A DNA stretch of 64,000 nucleotides. Origin: Fictibacillus barbaricus (lineage in GTDB: Bacteria > Bacillota > Bacilli > Bacillales > Fictibacillaceae). A program made the position numbers and the translations under genes. Numbering within the stretch: position 1 is the first letter of the stretch; every line of letters starts with the position of its first letter. The notes below the pieces were generated by a model. That model did not search any database, was not told where the DNA came from, and saw only the letters and a list, made by a program, of their open reading frames with translations. Of this stretch, positions 51,976-60,953 are shown in pieces. The stretch lies in contig NZ_BMCE01000001.1 in assembly GCF_014635025.1 (NCBI RefSeq), forward strand, positions 1,612,001 to 1,676,000. Reading direction: 5' to 3'.

Positions 51976-53148
51976 ATGGGGATGTATGTAATAGACGGTG
52001 CTAGAACACCATTTGGGTCGTACGGCAAATCATTAACTGATATAAACCCAACACAGTTAGGCGAAATAACAGCCATTGAAGCTATTAAACGAGCACAACT
52101 AACTCCTGGTGAGATAACCGATGTTGTCTATGGGAACGTAATTCATTCTAGTAAGAATGCAGCATATGTGGCTCGTCATACAGCTTTAAAAGCAGGGGTT
52201 TCCTCAGATGTTCCTGCTATGCTGGTTAATCGTTTATGCGGATCTGGCATGCAGGCAGTCGTTTCTGCTATTCAGAACCTTCGAGACCATGAAGATGGGA
52301 TAGCACTTTGCGGAGGTATCGAAAACATGTCGCAGTCTCCGCATGCTTCGTTCACTCACCGTTTTCACAATCAGAAGTTTGGGGCGATCTCTTTTGAAGA
52401 TATGCTTCTACAGACCTTAAGTGATGAGTATATTGGATCCGGAATGGGGATCACGGCTGAAAACCTTGCAAATCAATATAACATTTCGAGGGAAGAACAA
52501 GATGAATATGCGAGTTTAAGTCATCGTAAAGCTGCGGAAGCTAGAGCACATGGCAGGTTGAATGAAGAGATCGTCCCTGTGCCGTTAGTTCGCGGGGAGC
52601 TCTTTTCAGAGGATGAAGGGATAAAGCCCGATACATCTGTATCTTTGCTCGGACAATTAAGACCTTCCTTTCTGAAAGATGGAACAGTAACAGCAGGCAA
52701 CTCTTCTTCTATTAATGATGGTGCTGTATCTCTTATAATTGCTCACGAAAAACAAGTTAAAAAGAAAAAGCTGACACCGATCGCTGAGATTGTTTCTTGG
52801 TCAGTAACAGGTGTTGATCCATCAATTATGGGAATAGGTCCTGTTCCAGCTATTCAAAAACTGCTTCAAAGAGAGAACTTATCTTTAGATGAGGTTGGCT
52901 TGTTTGAGGTTAATGAAGCATTTAGCTCCCAATTCTTAGCTGTTGAAAAGGAGCTTAAACTGGAAAGAAGCCGAACGAACGTTAACGGCGGGGCCATAGC
53001 ACTTGGCCATCCTGTAGGCGCGAGCGGGGCAAGATTACTCTTGACATTGGCGTATGAAATGAAACACCGCAACGAAAAATATGGGGTAGCAAGTCTTTGT
53101 ATTGGCGGAGGACAAGGAATCGCTATGCTTCTTAAACTAGTTAAGTAA
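51976..53148 (+). CDS. Thiolase family acetyltransferase (thiolase 2)
   Basis: This second thiolase (390 residues) has the nucleophile motif [62 protein letters not shown] and CIGGGQG. It differs throughout from the copy at 49357, so it is not a recent duplicate. It may prefer a longer or branched 3-ketoacyl-CoA; sequence does not tell. AGAAGGTGAT precedes the ATG, 42 bases after scoB. It ends the operon at a terminator. Confidence 0.9.
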   Translation: MGMYVIDGARTPFGSYGKSLTDINPTQLGEITAIEAIKRAQLTPGEITDVVYGNVIHSSKNAAYVARHTALKAGVSSDVPAMLVNRLCGSGMQAVVSAIQNLRDHEDGIALCGGIENMSQSPHASFTHRFHNQKFGAISFEDMLLQTLSDEYIGSGMGITAENLANQYNISREEQDEYASLSHRKAAEARAHGRLNEEIVPVPLVRGELFSEDEGIKPDTSVSLLGQLRPSFLKDGTVTAGNSSSINDGAVSLIIAHEKQVKKKKLTPIAEIVSWSVTGVDPSIMGIGPVPAIQKLLQRENLSLDEVGLFEVNEAFSSQFLAVEKELKLERSRTNVNGGAIALGHPVGASGARLLLTLAYEMKHRNEKYGVASLCIGGGQGIAMLLKLVK

Positions 53149-53152
53149 TAAG

Positions 53153-53190
53153 AAAAAGTCCCGACAGCATCAGCTGAATGGGACTTTTAT
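53153..53190. terminator. Terminator between thiolase 2 and yqkF
   Basis: AAAAGTCCC (53154-53162) pairs with GGGACTTTT (53180-53188), with an inner CAGC/GCTG stem. It can serve both convergent genes. Confidence 0.82.
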
Positions 53191-53194
53191 CTTT

Positions 53195-54109
53195 TTACGC
53201 ACGATGCGTTTCATAGATCTCTGCAGGAAACAGTGAGTCTAATTGTTTGATCATATCTTCTGTCAGCGGTGGAGCGCTCAAAGCTTCAATATTTTCTGAG
53301 AGCTGTTCTACTGAACTTGCACCAGCAACTGCTGTTGCTACCACTGGGTGACTGAGCACGAACTGAAGTGCTGTGTGGATCGTGCTTTTATTCTGTATGA
53401 ACATTTTAGCTTCAGCCAATTTCTCCTGTATATCTGAGCCTCTATGAGATAAGTAATCTTCTTCTGGATTCTTACTGAACGCTTTCTCACTAAGCCATCC
53501 TTTAGCAACAGGGCCTCTTGCGACCACGCTTATGTTCTTTGAAGATAGATAGGAAAAAAGTTCCTCAGGACGTCTATCCAATAAGCTATATTGCATCATA
53601 ACACTCTGAATATTTGAGTGTTCAGCATAGTACTTTATCGTGTTTGGACGAATGGACGATATGCCGTAATAACGCACAAGACCTTCTGAGACGAGCTCCT
53701 CAAAAGCTTCAATGGTCTCATCCATCGGATCATCAATAGTTCCTCCATGAAGCTGATAAAGGTCGATATAATCCGTTTGCAAACGTTGAAGACTGTGTTT
53801 GAGGGCAGATTTAATATATTTTTTTGAAGGGTTCCAATTCCAGCTATCTTTTGACTGATTCCATTCGTTTCCGCCTTTTGTTGCGAGAATAATATCATGT
53901 CTTACATCTTTTAGAGTTTTTCCGATGAACTCTTCATTCCAGCCAAAGCCATATAGATCTGCAGTATCGAAGTAGTTAATCCCTTTTTCAAGTGCGGTTT
54001 TAACGATTTTTTCATTTTCGTTTCCAAGCTTTGGAGATAATGACATGCATCCTAGACTGAGTTCACTTACATAGAGATCAGAGGATCCCACTCTTCTTTT
54101 GTTCATCAT
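53195..54109 (-). CDS. yqkF: Aldo/keto reductase (YqkF)
   Basis: This 304-residue protein is an aldo/keto reductase with the catalytic set visible: FDTADLYGFGWNEE (Asp and Tyr), ILATKGGNEW (Lys) and DLYQLHGGTID (His). ARGPVAKGWLSEKA and the C-terminal GASSVEQLSENIEAL make the NADPH site. It closely follows B. subtilis YqkF, including the WNWNPSK and RGPVAKG stretches. The physiological substrate is unknown. ATG 54109 has AGAGGTG 6 bases upstream; a GTG at 54118 lies inside that site. Confidence 0.92.
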   Translation of the reverse strand: MMNKRRVGSSDLYVSELSLGCMSLSPKLGNENEKIVKTALEKGINYFDTADLYGFGWNEEFIGKTLKDVRHDIILATKGGNEWNQSKDSWNWNPSKKYIKSALKHSLQRLQTDYIDLYQLHGGTIDDPMDETIEAFEELVSEGLVRYYGISSIRPNTIKYYAEHSNIQSVMMQYSLLDRRPEELFSYLSSKNISVVARGPVAKGWLSEKAFSKNPEEDYLSHRGSDIQEKLAEAKMFIQNKSTIHTALQFVLSHPVVATAVAGASSVEQLSENIEALSAPPLTEDMIKQLDSLFPAEIYETHRA

Positions 54110-54218
54110 ACAAATCACCTCTATACTATGAGTTTACGTTATTTATTTGTCTTAAACGTACCATACTGCTAGATAAAATAAAAAAAGTAAGCACAACCGT
54201 TTATTGCATGATTAAAAC

Positions 54219-54256
54219 AAAAAAAACCGATGCGTTCATACGATCGCACCGGTTTA
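54219..54256 (-). terminator. Terminator of mciZ
   Basis: On the minus strand AAACCGGTGCG (54255-54245) pairs with CGCATCGGTTT (54234-54224, one mismatch) and is followed by Ts. Confidence 0.8.
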
Positions 54257-54265
54257 CGTTTACAC

Positions 54266-54400
54266 TTATTTTTTGGGAGACGCAGCGTTAATCCAATCCT
54301 GAACGAGCTCATGCTGTCTCATATAATTTCGTAGCATGTATTTAATCTGCCATGCTTTGCCTACTAAAGTGATCCCTTTTGGCTGAAGGTAGATCTTCAC
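54266..54400 (-). CDS. mciZ: MciZ, mother-cell inhibitor of FtsZ
   Basis: MciZ is a short peptide made in the mother cell that caps FtsZ filaments and blocks further division during sporulation. Here a 44-residue protein runs from GTG 54400 to TAA at 54266: MKIYLQPKGITLVGKAWQI, then KYMLRNYMRQHELVQDWIN and a short AASPKK tail. The B. subtilis peptide has the same PKGxxLVGKAWEI core and VKDWI end, and the start aligns exactly when GTG is used; ATG 54406 is two codons upstream. GAAGGGGG precedes it at good spacing. It lies between yqkF and nudF, as I recall for B. subtilis. CATACTTT upstream resembles a sigma-E -10 box, but no clear -35 is seen. Confidence 0.88.
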   Translation of the reverse strand: MKIYLQPKGITLVGKAWQIKYMLRNYMRQHELVQDWINAASPKK

Positions 54401-54497
54401 CCTCATTACCCCCTTCATCTCCTAGTAATTGCAGTATTCCAAAGTATGATAGACTTTATGTAGTGAAGAAGATAAATAGACCATTGGAGTGTGAAAA

Positions 54498-55046
54498 ATG
54501 GAAAACCTATACGAAAAAACCTTAAGCAAAGAACAAATTTACAGTGGCAAGATTATTGATCTATATATAGAAGAAGTTGAACTGCCAAACAAGAAGAAGG
54601 GGAAACGAGAAATTGTAAAACATCCTGGTGCAGTAGCAGTTCTGGCTGTAACAGATGAAGGGAAAATGCTGATGGTTGAACAATTCCGGAAACCTCTTGA
54701 AAAGACGATCATAGAGATACCAGCAGGAAAGCTTGAAAAAGGGGAAGATCCGCTCTTATGCGCAAAACGTGAATTGCTGGAAGAGACAGGCTTTAGCTGT
54801 GAAGCGATGGAATCTATCGGCTCGTTCTACACATCCCCAGGGTTTGCTGATGAATTGATCCATCTTTATTTTACAGATTCACTCGTAAAAGAAGGGGAAC
54901 AAATGACAGATGAAGATGAGTTTTTAAATGTTCTGGAAGTCAGTGTTGATGAAGCGAAAGAAATGATGAGTACACAAAAAATCCATGATGCCAAAACAGC
55001 TTACAGTGTCATGTATATGGAGTTAGCTCGTGCACTCAAAAAATAA
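54498..55046 (+). CDS. nudF: ADP-ribose pyrophosphatase (NUDIX)
   Basis: NudF hydrolyses ADP-ribose to AMP and ribose-5-phosphate. The 182-residue product contains the full Nudix box GKLEKGEDPLLCAKRELLEETGF, preceded by the family REIVKHPGAVAVLAVTDEGK and QFRKPLEKTIIEIPAG strands and followed by YTSPGFADELIHLYF. It closely matches YqkG of B. subtilis. The ATG has TGGAGTGTG upstream. Its last 17 bases overlap the start of the EndoQ gene, so translation is probably coupled. Confidence 0.94.
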   Translation: MENLYEKTLSKEQIYSGKIIDLYIEEVELPNKKKGKREIVKHPGAVAVLAVTDEGKMLMVEQFRKPLEKTIIEIPAGKLEKGEDPLLCAKRELLEETGFSCEAMESIGSFYTSPGFADELIHLYFTDSLVKEGEQMTDEDEFLNVLEVSVDEAKEMMSTQKIHDAKTAYSVMYMELARALKK

Positions 55047-56229
55047 GCTATCGCCTTACTTTGCTGATATGCATATTCATATCGGCTCATCCAGAACAGG
55101 TAAGGCTATCAAAATAACAGGTTCACGTTCGCTAACTCTTTCAAACATATTAGAAGAAGCAAAAAACAAAAAGGGCATGAACATGATAGGGATCATTGAC
55201 TGTCATGCACCTGAAGTAATTGAGGAATTAAAGCAGCTTAAGAAAGATGGACGACTTATCGAGTTAAAAGGCGGGGGCTTAGATATTGACGGACTCACAC
55301 TGATTCCGGGAGCGGAAATTGAGATAAATGACCAAAACTGTCAAGGGCCGATCCATGTTCTTGCCTACATGCCTTCCATAGATAAGATGGAACAATTAAG
55401 TGATTGGTTAACATCCCGAATGAAAAATATTAATCTAAGCTCACAGCGGATGTATGGTAGTGCTATCGAACTGCAGCAATTTGTAAAGAAATTAGGCGGA
55501 CTTTTTATTCCTGCCCATATTTTTACCCCGTTTAAAAGTTTATATGGAAAAGGGGTCAAAGCATCTTTAACTGAAGTGCTTGATCCGGCCAAAATTGATG
55601 CTGTTGAACTTGGACTTAGTTCAAATACTGAAATGGCATCCCGAGTGGACGAACTTACGCCTTTTACGTTTTTAACTAATTCTGATGCTCACTCCCTGGA
55701 GAAGATTGCACGTGAATACCAGATGATTTCTTTAAAGGAAGCTACTTTTGATGAATTTAAAAAGGCACTGCAAGAGATAGAGGGAAGAGAAATTATTGCA
55801 AATTATGGTCTGAACCCATACCTTGGTAAATACTACAATTCTGTTTGTGAGAAATGTTTGCATGTCTATCAAATAAACAGCAGTAGTTGCAGTGGATGTG
55901 GAAGTAATAGGTTTATTAAAGGAGTAAATGACCGGATCAATGAGCTCCAAAGCATTGGTAATACTAAAAGAAACCGTCCTCCTTATATTCATCAGATTCC
56001 ACTAGAATTCATACCAGGACTCGGGCCGAAAACATTGGCTAGATTACGCCATGCATTTGGAACTGATATGGATATTATACACGCGGTGCCAAGAGAGAGA
56101 TTGCTGCAGATTGTAAAGCCGGTGCTTGCAGATCATATTCTTTCTGCCAGGAGTGGTGAACTTTCCATCCAAATCGGCGGCGGTGGAACCTATGGAAAGA
56201 TTATCTCAAGTAAACCTAGTAACTCGTAA
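55030..56229 (+). CDS. yqxK: Endonuclease Q-like protein (YqxK, PHP domain)
   Basis: EndoQ cuts DNA 5' to deaminated bases such as uracil and hypoxanthine. The 399-residue product has a PHP phosphoesterase domain with metal ligands (FADMHIHIGSS, IIDCHAPEV, GAEIEIND, PAHIFTPF, TNSDAHSLE), a zinc ribbon (CEKCLHVYQI with CSGCG, about 272-294) and a C-terminal helix-hairpin-helix (FIPGLGPKTLARLRHAFG). This layout equals the TIGR00375/EndoQ family in Bacilli and archaea. GTG 55030 overlaps the end of nudF in another frame. Pairing with a Nudix enzyme fits nucleotide and DNA housekeeping. Confidence 0.88.
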   Translation: MHSKNKLSPYFADMHIHIGSSRTGKAIKITGSRSLTLSNILEEAKNKKGMNMIGIIDCHAPEVIEELKQLKKDGRLIELKGGGLDIDGLTLIPGAEIEINDQNCQGPIHVLAYMPSIDKMEQLSDWLTSRMKNINLSSQRMYGSAIELQQFVKKLGGLFIPAHIFTPFKSLYGKGVKASLTEVLDPAKIDAVELGLSSNTEMASRVDELTPFTFLTNSDAHSLEKIAREYQMISLKEATFDEFKKALQEIEGREIIANYGLNPYLGKYYNSVCEKCLHVYQINSSSCSGCGSNRFIKGVNDRINELQSIGNTKRNRPPYIHQIPLEFIPGLGPKTLARLRHAFGTDMDIIHAVPRERLLQIVKPVLADHILSARSGELSIQIGGGGTYGKIISSKPSNS

Positions 56230-56238
56230 AAAATGAGA

Positions 56239-56265
56239 CATACCTCTTCTGCTGATTCATAGAAT
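56239..56265 (+). promoter_or_regulatory. Candidate sigma-E promoter of spoIIM
   Basis: CATAGAAT (56258-56265) matches the sigma-E -10 consensus CATACAAT at 7 of 8. CATACC (56239-56244) is a possible -35. spoIIM is a mother-cell sigma-E gene in B. subtilis. Confidence 0.6.
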
Positions 56266-56299
56266 AGAATTAAGAGTTTCGGTGGAGGAGGCATCTCAT

Positions 56300-56938
56300 A
56301 TGGACAGTTTACGCTATTACATGCATCGTCATCTTGAGGAAAATAAAACACTGTATGCGTTTGTAGGTGTTCTATTCTTAATGGGTGTTATTTTTGGAGC
56401 TATTATTGTAAATTCCCTGAGTTTAAATCAAAAACAAGATCTTTATACGTACTTATCCCGTTTCTTCGTACAAGCAGCAGAAGGGGGCTTTACCAGCCGA
56501 TCGGATATGTTTTTTCAAAGTTTTGGCCATTACTTGAAATATATGGGTCTGATGTGGGTGCTCGGCTTATCTGTTATTGGTTTGCCAGTGATTTTGGTTA
56601 TGCTGTTTTTAAAAGGGGTAGTTATAGGTTTTACGGTAGGGTTCTTGGTTAATCAGATGGGTTGGTACGGTTTTTTATTATCATTTGTTTCAGTTCTGCC
56701 GCAAAACGTACTATTAATTCCCGCCTTTATCATTGTTACAGTCGCAGCTGTTGCTTTTTCTATCAAGATGATCAGGCAGCTTGCATTCAAAAGACATCAT
56801 ATGCCTTTTTTACCGCAGCTTATGAGATATACTCTTTTAGTTGCTGGCGTAGGAGTCATGGTGTTCTTAGCGTCAACTCTCGAAGCTTTTTTCACACCGG
56901 CTTTAATGGAACAGGTGATTAAATGGTCGATCGGATAG
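56300..56938 (+). CDS. spoIIM: Stage II sporulation protein M
   Basis: SpoIIM joins SpoIID and SpoIIP in the membrane complex that remodels septal peptidoglycan during engulfment. The 212-residue product starts RYYMHRHLEENKTLYAF and has five hydrophobic segments, including LFLMGVIFGAIIVNSL and VSVLPQNVLLIPAFIIV with the conserved LPQN. ATG 56300 follows GGAGGAGG 8 bases upstream; GTG 56282 precedes that site and is not used. A sigma-E-like promoter lies upstream. It sits between EndoQ and fur as in B. subtilis. Confidence 0.93.
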   Translation: MDSLRYYMHRHLEENKTLYAFVGVLFLMGVIFGAIIVNSLSLNQKQDLYTYLSRFFVQAAEGGFTSRSDMFFQSFGHYLKYMGLMWVLGLSVIGLPVILVMLFLKGVVIGFTVGFLVNQMGWYGFLLSFVSVLPQNVLLIPAFIIVTVAAVAFSIKMIRQLAFKRHHMPFLPQLMRYTLLVAGVGVMVFLASTLEAFFTPALMEQVIKWSIG

Positions 56939-56959
56939 ATTTCTATAATAACTATTTTT

Positions 56960-57027
56960 TTATAATAAGTTTAAATCGTTATTTAAAATGACTTTAAATT
57001 GACAACTTTTTTCTCCATGCTTATAAT
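56960..57027 (+). promoter_or_regulatory. fur promoter with PerR-like box
   Basis: TTGACA (56999-57004) and TATAAT (57022-57027) with a 17-base spacer form a perfect sigma-A promoter. Upstream, TTATAATAAGTTTAA (56960-56974) matches the PerR/Per box TTATAATNATTATAA at 12 of 14. In B. subtilis fur is under PerR. The box lies 25 bases before the -35, so its effect would have to be tested. Confidence 0.7.
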
Positions 57028-57058
57028 TGTCTTGTGTATACATAAGGAGGAAACGGGT

Positions 57059-57529
57059 ATGGAAAGCAGAATCGACCGTATCAAAAAACAGCTGCATTCA
57101 CAAAGTTATAAGCTGACTCCACAGCGTGAGGCGACCGTGAGAGTCCTCCTCGAAAACGAAGAAGATCACTTAAGTGCGGAAGATGTTTATCTGCTCGTAA
57201 AAGAAAAGGCGCCGGAGATTGGTTTGGCGACCGTTTACCGTACTCTGGAACTCTTAACCGAACTTAAAGTAGTAGATAAAATTAACTTTGGTGATGGAGT
57301 TTCCCGCTACGATCTTAGAACAGAAGGTGCTGATCACTTTCATCATCATCTTGTATGTATCGAGTGTGGAGCGGTGGATGAGATACAAGAAGACCTTCTT
57401 GGCGATGTGGAAAAAGTTGTTGAAGAAGGCTGGAACTTTAAAATTAAAGACCATAGGCTGACATTTCACGGAATCTGTCACAGATGTCATCCAAAGGATC
57501 ATAAAGAAAGTGAAGGAAGCGAAGAATAG
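57059..57529 (+). CDS. fur: Ferric uptake regulator Fur
   Basis: Fur represses iron uptake genes when loaded with Fe2+. The 156-residue product has the N-terminal winged helix (YKLTPQREATVRVLLENEEDHLSAEDVY, GLATVYRTLELL) and the C-terminal metal domain with HFHHHLVC, two CxxC pairs (CIEC and CHRC) for structural zinc, and FKIKDHRLTFHGIC. ATG 57059 has AAGGAGG upstream; the open frame before it is non-coding. The promoter is consensus, which suggests steady expression. It has the usual position between spoIIM and yqzK-xerD. Confidence 0.96.
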   Translation: MESRIDRIKKQLHSQSYKLTPQREATVRVLLENEEDHLSAEDVYLLVKEKAPEIGLATVYRTLELLTELKVVDKINFGDGVSRYDLRTEGADHFHHHLVCIECGAVDEIQEDLLGDVEKVVEEGWNFKIKDHRLTFHGICHRCHPKDHKESEGSEE

Positions 57530-57545
57530 GAGCTTCCTTCTTTTT
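57512..57545 (+). terminator. Terminator of fur
   Basis: GAAGGAAGC (57512-57520) pairs with GCTTCCTTC (57532-57540), followed by TTTTTG. The left arm is within the last codons of fur. Confidence 0.85.
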
Positions 57546-57692
57546 GTTTTTTACATTCTTTTGAAAATAGGTAAAGAAATATTTACAAAGTCCAGAGAAT
57601 CGGGTAACGTATGATGTGTAGTTTCAACTTTTATGTATAATCAGGGAACATGTGGGCATAACCTGTACTATATGAGGACAGGGGTGGACACG

Positions 57693-57920
57693 ATGATTTC
57701 CTGGTTGAAAATCGTTTGGAATACAACAAAGGTATTCTTTGCTTTTTCTATCTGCACGCTTGTTTTTTATTTTGGTTTGCTTTGGATCAATCAAGAATAC
57801 GAGAACTATCATAGATATGACGAACCTAAAGGAAAAGCGGTTAAAGTTTTTAATTTAAGTTCTGAGAAAGATTCAAACCTTGTGAAAAGGCTTTTCTACT
57901 TTTACCAGACGGGTGAGTAA
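57693..57920 (+). CDS. yqzK: YqzK/DUF4227 small membrane protein
   Basis: This 75-residue protein has one membrane segment (about residues 10-32, [19 protein letters not shown]) followed by [21 protein letters not shown], which is the conserved part of DUF4227/YqzK. ATG 57693 is chosen because GGGGTGG is 5 bases upstream; the open frame further upstream lacks a ribosome site. It is 11 bases before xerD, in the order fur-yqzK-xerD known from B. subtilis. Function is unknown to me. Confidence 0.8.
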   Translation: MISWLKIVWNTTKVFFAFSICTLVFYFGLLWINQEYENYHRYDEPKGKAVKVFNLSSEKDSNLVKRLFYFYQTGE

Positions 57921-57931
57921 GGAGGGGTATA

Positions 57932-58822
57932 GTGAACGATCATGTTCAGAATTTTCTTCAATACATTATTGTAGAACGAGCCCTCTCAAAAAACACAATA
58001 GACTCTTATAAAAGAGATTTGACTCAATATGTACGTTACTTAGAAAAAGTGGAATCCGTTGAAACGATGGATAAGATCGACCGTAATCACATTATGGGAT
58101 ATCTCTTATTTTTAAAAGAAAATGGTAAGGCTTCCACAACACTTGCCCGTAATATCGCATCGATCAGATCATTTCACCAGTTTCTTTTTAGGGAGAAGGC
58201 TTCCGTTAATGATCCTTCTGTACATATTGAAACACCAAAAACAGAAAGAAAGCTGCCTAAAGTCTTGTCGACACAAGAAGTAGAGGCATTGCTCGAAACA
58301 CCTGCTTCGAACGATCCTTTTTCACAGCGTGATAAAGCTATGCTGGAACTTCTTTACGCTACAGGCATACGGGTATCTGAACTCGTGCAGCTAAATATCT
58401 CGGATGTACATTTAGATATGGGATTTATACGCTGCATCGGGAAAGGGAACAAAGAACGAATCATTCCGCTTGGGAAGATGGCACAAACCGCCATTGAACG
58501 TTATTTACATAATGGACGTTCAACCATGTTAAAAGGTAAAAAAACAGAAGCACTTTTTTTGAATCACCATGGGAACCGGTTATCACGGCAAGGGTTTTGG
58601 AAAATATTAAAGCAGCTAGCTAGAAGAGCTCATATCGAGAAAGAGTTGACACCGCATACGCTTCGGCATTCCTTTGCGACACATCTTTTAGAGAATGGAG
58701 CTGACTTGCGGGCTGTACAAGAAATGTTAGGTCATGCTGACATCTCAACTACACAAATTTATACACATGTAACCAAAACAAGACTTAAAGATGTTTACTC
58801 CGCCTTCCATCCGAGGGCGTGA
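57932..58822 (+). CDS. xerD: Site-specific tyrosine recombinase XerD
   Basis: XerD works with XerC (CodV) at dif to resolve chromosome dimers. The 296-residue product, equal in length to the B. subtilis protein, has an N-terminal SAM-like DNA-binding domain (residues 1-90) and the catalytic domain with Arg in ATGIRVSEL, Lys in [28 protein letters not shown] and the nucleophile in QIYTHV. The start is GTG 57932 behind AAGGAGGGG. It is part of the core genome here, not of a mobile element. Confidence 0.95.
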   Translation: MNDHVQNFLQYIIVERALSKNTIDSYKRDLTQYVRYLEKVESVETMDKIDRNHIMGYLLFLKENGKASTTLARNIASIRSFHQFLFREKASVNDPSVHIETPKTERKLPKVLSTQEVEALLETPASNDPFSQRDKAMLELLYATGIRVSELVQLNISDVHLDMGFIRCIGKGNKERIIPLGKMAQTAIERYLHNGRSTMLKGKKTEALFLNHHGNRLSRQGFWKILKQLARRAHIEKELTPHTLRHSFATHLLENGADLRAVQEMLGHADISTTQIYTHVTKTRLKDVYSAFHPRA

Positions 58823-58935
58823 GCTTTCTTTTTCAATTTAGTTGTCAGACTTCCGACATCAGTTGGGTTTTGTTTGTTGTTCCTATTAAAAGGAAATAGT
58901 AAATATAGTGTATGTATGAAATTCAGGAGGAAAAA

Positions 58936-60120
58936 ATGAAACAATCACGTTTTAAACGAACTTTTTTAATCGTAATGGATTCCGTTGGGATCGGTGAGGC
59001 ACCAGACGCAGAAAGGTTTGGAGATAAAGGGGCTCATACATTGGGACATATCGCAGAACATATGAACGGCCTTAAAGTTCCTAATATGGAGAAACTGGGG
59101 CTTGGCAATATCGATTCTACGATGAAAGGGATTGAGCAGGCTGAGAAGCCACTTGGTCACTATGCAAAACTTCCTGAACTCTCAAACGGCAAGGATACAA
59201 TGACAGGCCACTGGGAGATCATGGGCCTTCATATAAAAGAACCGTTTCAAACATTTCCGGATGGTTTTCCCGATGAACTGATCGACATGCTCACTGAAAA
59301 ATGGGGAAGAGGGATTTTGGGGAACAAAGCGGCCTCAGGTACTGAAATTATTTCAGAGCTTGGGGAAGAACACGTAAAGACGGGGAAATTGATCGTTTAT
59401 ACTTCGGCCGATTCCGTATTACAGATTGCTGCACATGAAGATGTTGTTCCTCTAGAAGAATTATATGAGATCTGTGAAACAGCAAGGGAAATGACAAGAG
59501 AAGGAAAGTACATGCTAGGCAGAATCATCGCACGTCCGTTTAAAGGGGAGCCAGGGTCTTTTGAACGAACGTCTAACCGACACGATTATGCGCTTAAGCC
59601 GTTCGGCCGAACGGTAATGAACGAGCTTCAAGATCAAGGTTACGATAGCATCGCATTAGGGAAGATTTCGGACATCTTTGATGGAGAAGGAGTCACAAAG
59701 GCGATCCGTACAAAATCAAACAAGGACGGTATGGATAAGCTCATCGAGTCCATGGATGAGGATTTTACAGGGTTAAACTTCTTAAACCTTGTTGATTTTG
59801 ATGCCTTATTTGGGCACAGAAGAGATCCTAAGGGATATGGAGAAGCATTGCAGGATTTTGATGCTCGTTTACCTGAAGTACTTGAGAAGTTAAAAGATGA
59901 TGATCTGCTTATGATCACAGCTGATCATGGGAACGATCCTGTCCATCATGGAACTGACCATACTCGTGAATATGTGCCATTGATGGTATACCACAAAGGA
60001 ATCGAAAAAGGTAAGAAGTTGGATGTTGGCAATACTTTTGCTGATATTGGAGCAACGATCGCTGAAATCTACGATGTAAAGAAACCTGAGATCGGTCAGA
60101 GTTTTTTAAGCCAGCTATAA
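58936..60120 (+). CDS. deoB: Phosphopentomutase
   Basis: DeoB (Drm) interconverts ribose-1- and ribose-5-phosphate, and the deoxy forms, so that sugar released by nucleoside phosphorylases enters central metabolism. The 394-residue product is an alkaline-phosphatase-superfamily metalloenzyme: [48 protein letters not shown] and [23 protein letters not shown]. Length equals the B. subtilis enzyme. ATG 58936 follows AGGAGG. punA is 18 bases downstream and pdp follows, forming a nucleoside-salvage operon. Confidence 0.96.
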   Translation: MKQSRFKRTFLIVMDSVGIGEAPDAERFGDKGAHTLGHIAEHMNGLKVPNMEKLGLGNIDSTMKGIEQAEKPLGHYAKLPELSNGKDTMTGHWEIMGLHIKEPFQTFPDGFPDELIDMLTEKWGRGILGNKAASGTEIISELGEEHVKTGKLIVYTSADSVLQIAAHEDVVPLEELYEICETAREMTREGKYMLGRIIARPFKGEPGSFERTSNRHDYALKPFGRTVMNELQDQGYDSIALGKISDIFDGEGVTKAIRTKSNKDGMDKLIESMDEDFTGLNFLNLVDFDALFGHRRDPKGYGEALQDFDARLPEVLEKLKDDDLLMITADHGNDPVHHGTDHTREYVPLMVYHKGIEKGKKLDVGNTFADIGATIAEIYDVKKPEIGQSFLSQL

Positions 60121-60138
60121 ATTAAGGGGGAAAATACC

Positions 60139-60951
60139 ATGTCAAATCAATTACAGACGTCTGCAGAATTTATTCAATCAAAACTTACTACTACACCTAA
60201 AATAGGTTTGATCCTCGGTTCTGGATTAGGAATCCTTGCTGAAGAGATTGAAAATCCGGTTGTTATACCATATTCCGATATTCCTGAATTTCCTGTGTCA
60301 ACGGTTGAAGGTCATGCGGGACAACTTGTTATCGGTGAACTAGCTGGGAAACAGGTAGTAGCGATGCAAGGGCGTTTTCATTATTACGAAGGATATTCAA
60401 TGGAGAAAGTAACATTTCCTGTTCGTGTCATGAAGTTGATCGGTGTTGAAACGATCTTAGTAACTAATGCCGCAGGAGGAGTCAATAAAGACTTTGAAGC
60501 TGGAGATCTAATGCTAATAACAGATCATATTAACAATCTTGGTGACAACCCTCTAATTGGTGCAAATGATAACTCATTCGGGGTGCGTTTCCCGGATATG
60601 AGTGAGGCATATACAGCTTCACTGCAGGAAGTGGCACGTAAAGTATCCAAAGAATTAAACATCAATTTAAAAGAAGGTGTTTATGTAGGAAATACTGGAC
60701 CTTCCTATGAAACTCCTGCTGAGGTAAGAATGCTTCGAATCCTTGGAGCGGATGCTGTAGGAATGTCCACAGTTCCAGAAGTTATCATCGCACGACATGC
60801 GGGTATGAAGGTGCTTGGAATTTCATGTATTTCAAACATGGCAGCAGGAATCTTAGACCAGCCGCTGACTCACGATGAAGTAATGGAAACAACAGAAATG
60901 GTAAAGGCTAATTTTCTGTCCCTGGTAAAAGGAATCGTAAAAGAAATTTAA
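60139..60951 (+). CDS. punA: Purine-nucleoside phosphorylase I
   Basis: This enzyme splits purine nucleosides with phosphate into base and ribose-1-phosphate. The 270-residue product is the trimeric type: ILGSGLGILAEEI, QGRFHYYEGYSMEKVTFPVRVMKLIG, VTNAAGGVNKDFEAGDLMLITDHIN, GPSYETPAEVRML and GMSTVPEVIIARHAGM, ending GISCISNMAAGILDQPLTHDEVMETTEM. AAGGGGG precedes the ATG. Just after its stop lies a homologous but headless C-terminal fragment, probably left from a second copy. Confidence 0.95.
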   Translation: MSNQLQTSAEFIQSKLTTTPKIGLILGSGLGILAEEIENPVVIPYSDIPEFPVSTVEGHAGQLVIGELAGKQVVAMQGRFHYYEGYSMEKVTFPVRVMKLIGVETILVTNAAGGVNKDFEAGDLMLITDHINNLGDNPLIGANDNSFGVRFPDMSEAYTASLQEVARKVSKELNINLKEGVYVGNTGPSYETPAEVRMLRILGADAVGMSTVPEVIIARHAGMKVLGISCISNMAAGILDQPLTHDEVMETTEMVKANFLSLVKGIVKEI

Positions 60952-60953
60952 GG

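Noticed and set aside
57932-58822. Tyrosine recombinase as a sign of an integrated element
   Set aside because: Length, motifs and the fur-yqzK-xerD-deoB neighbourhood identify chromosomal XerD; no attachment sites or phage genes are near.
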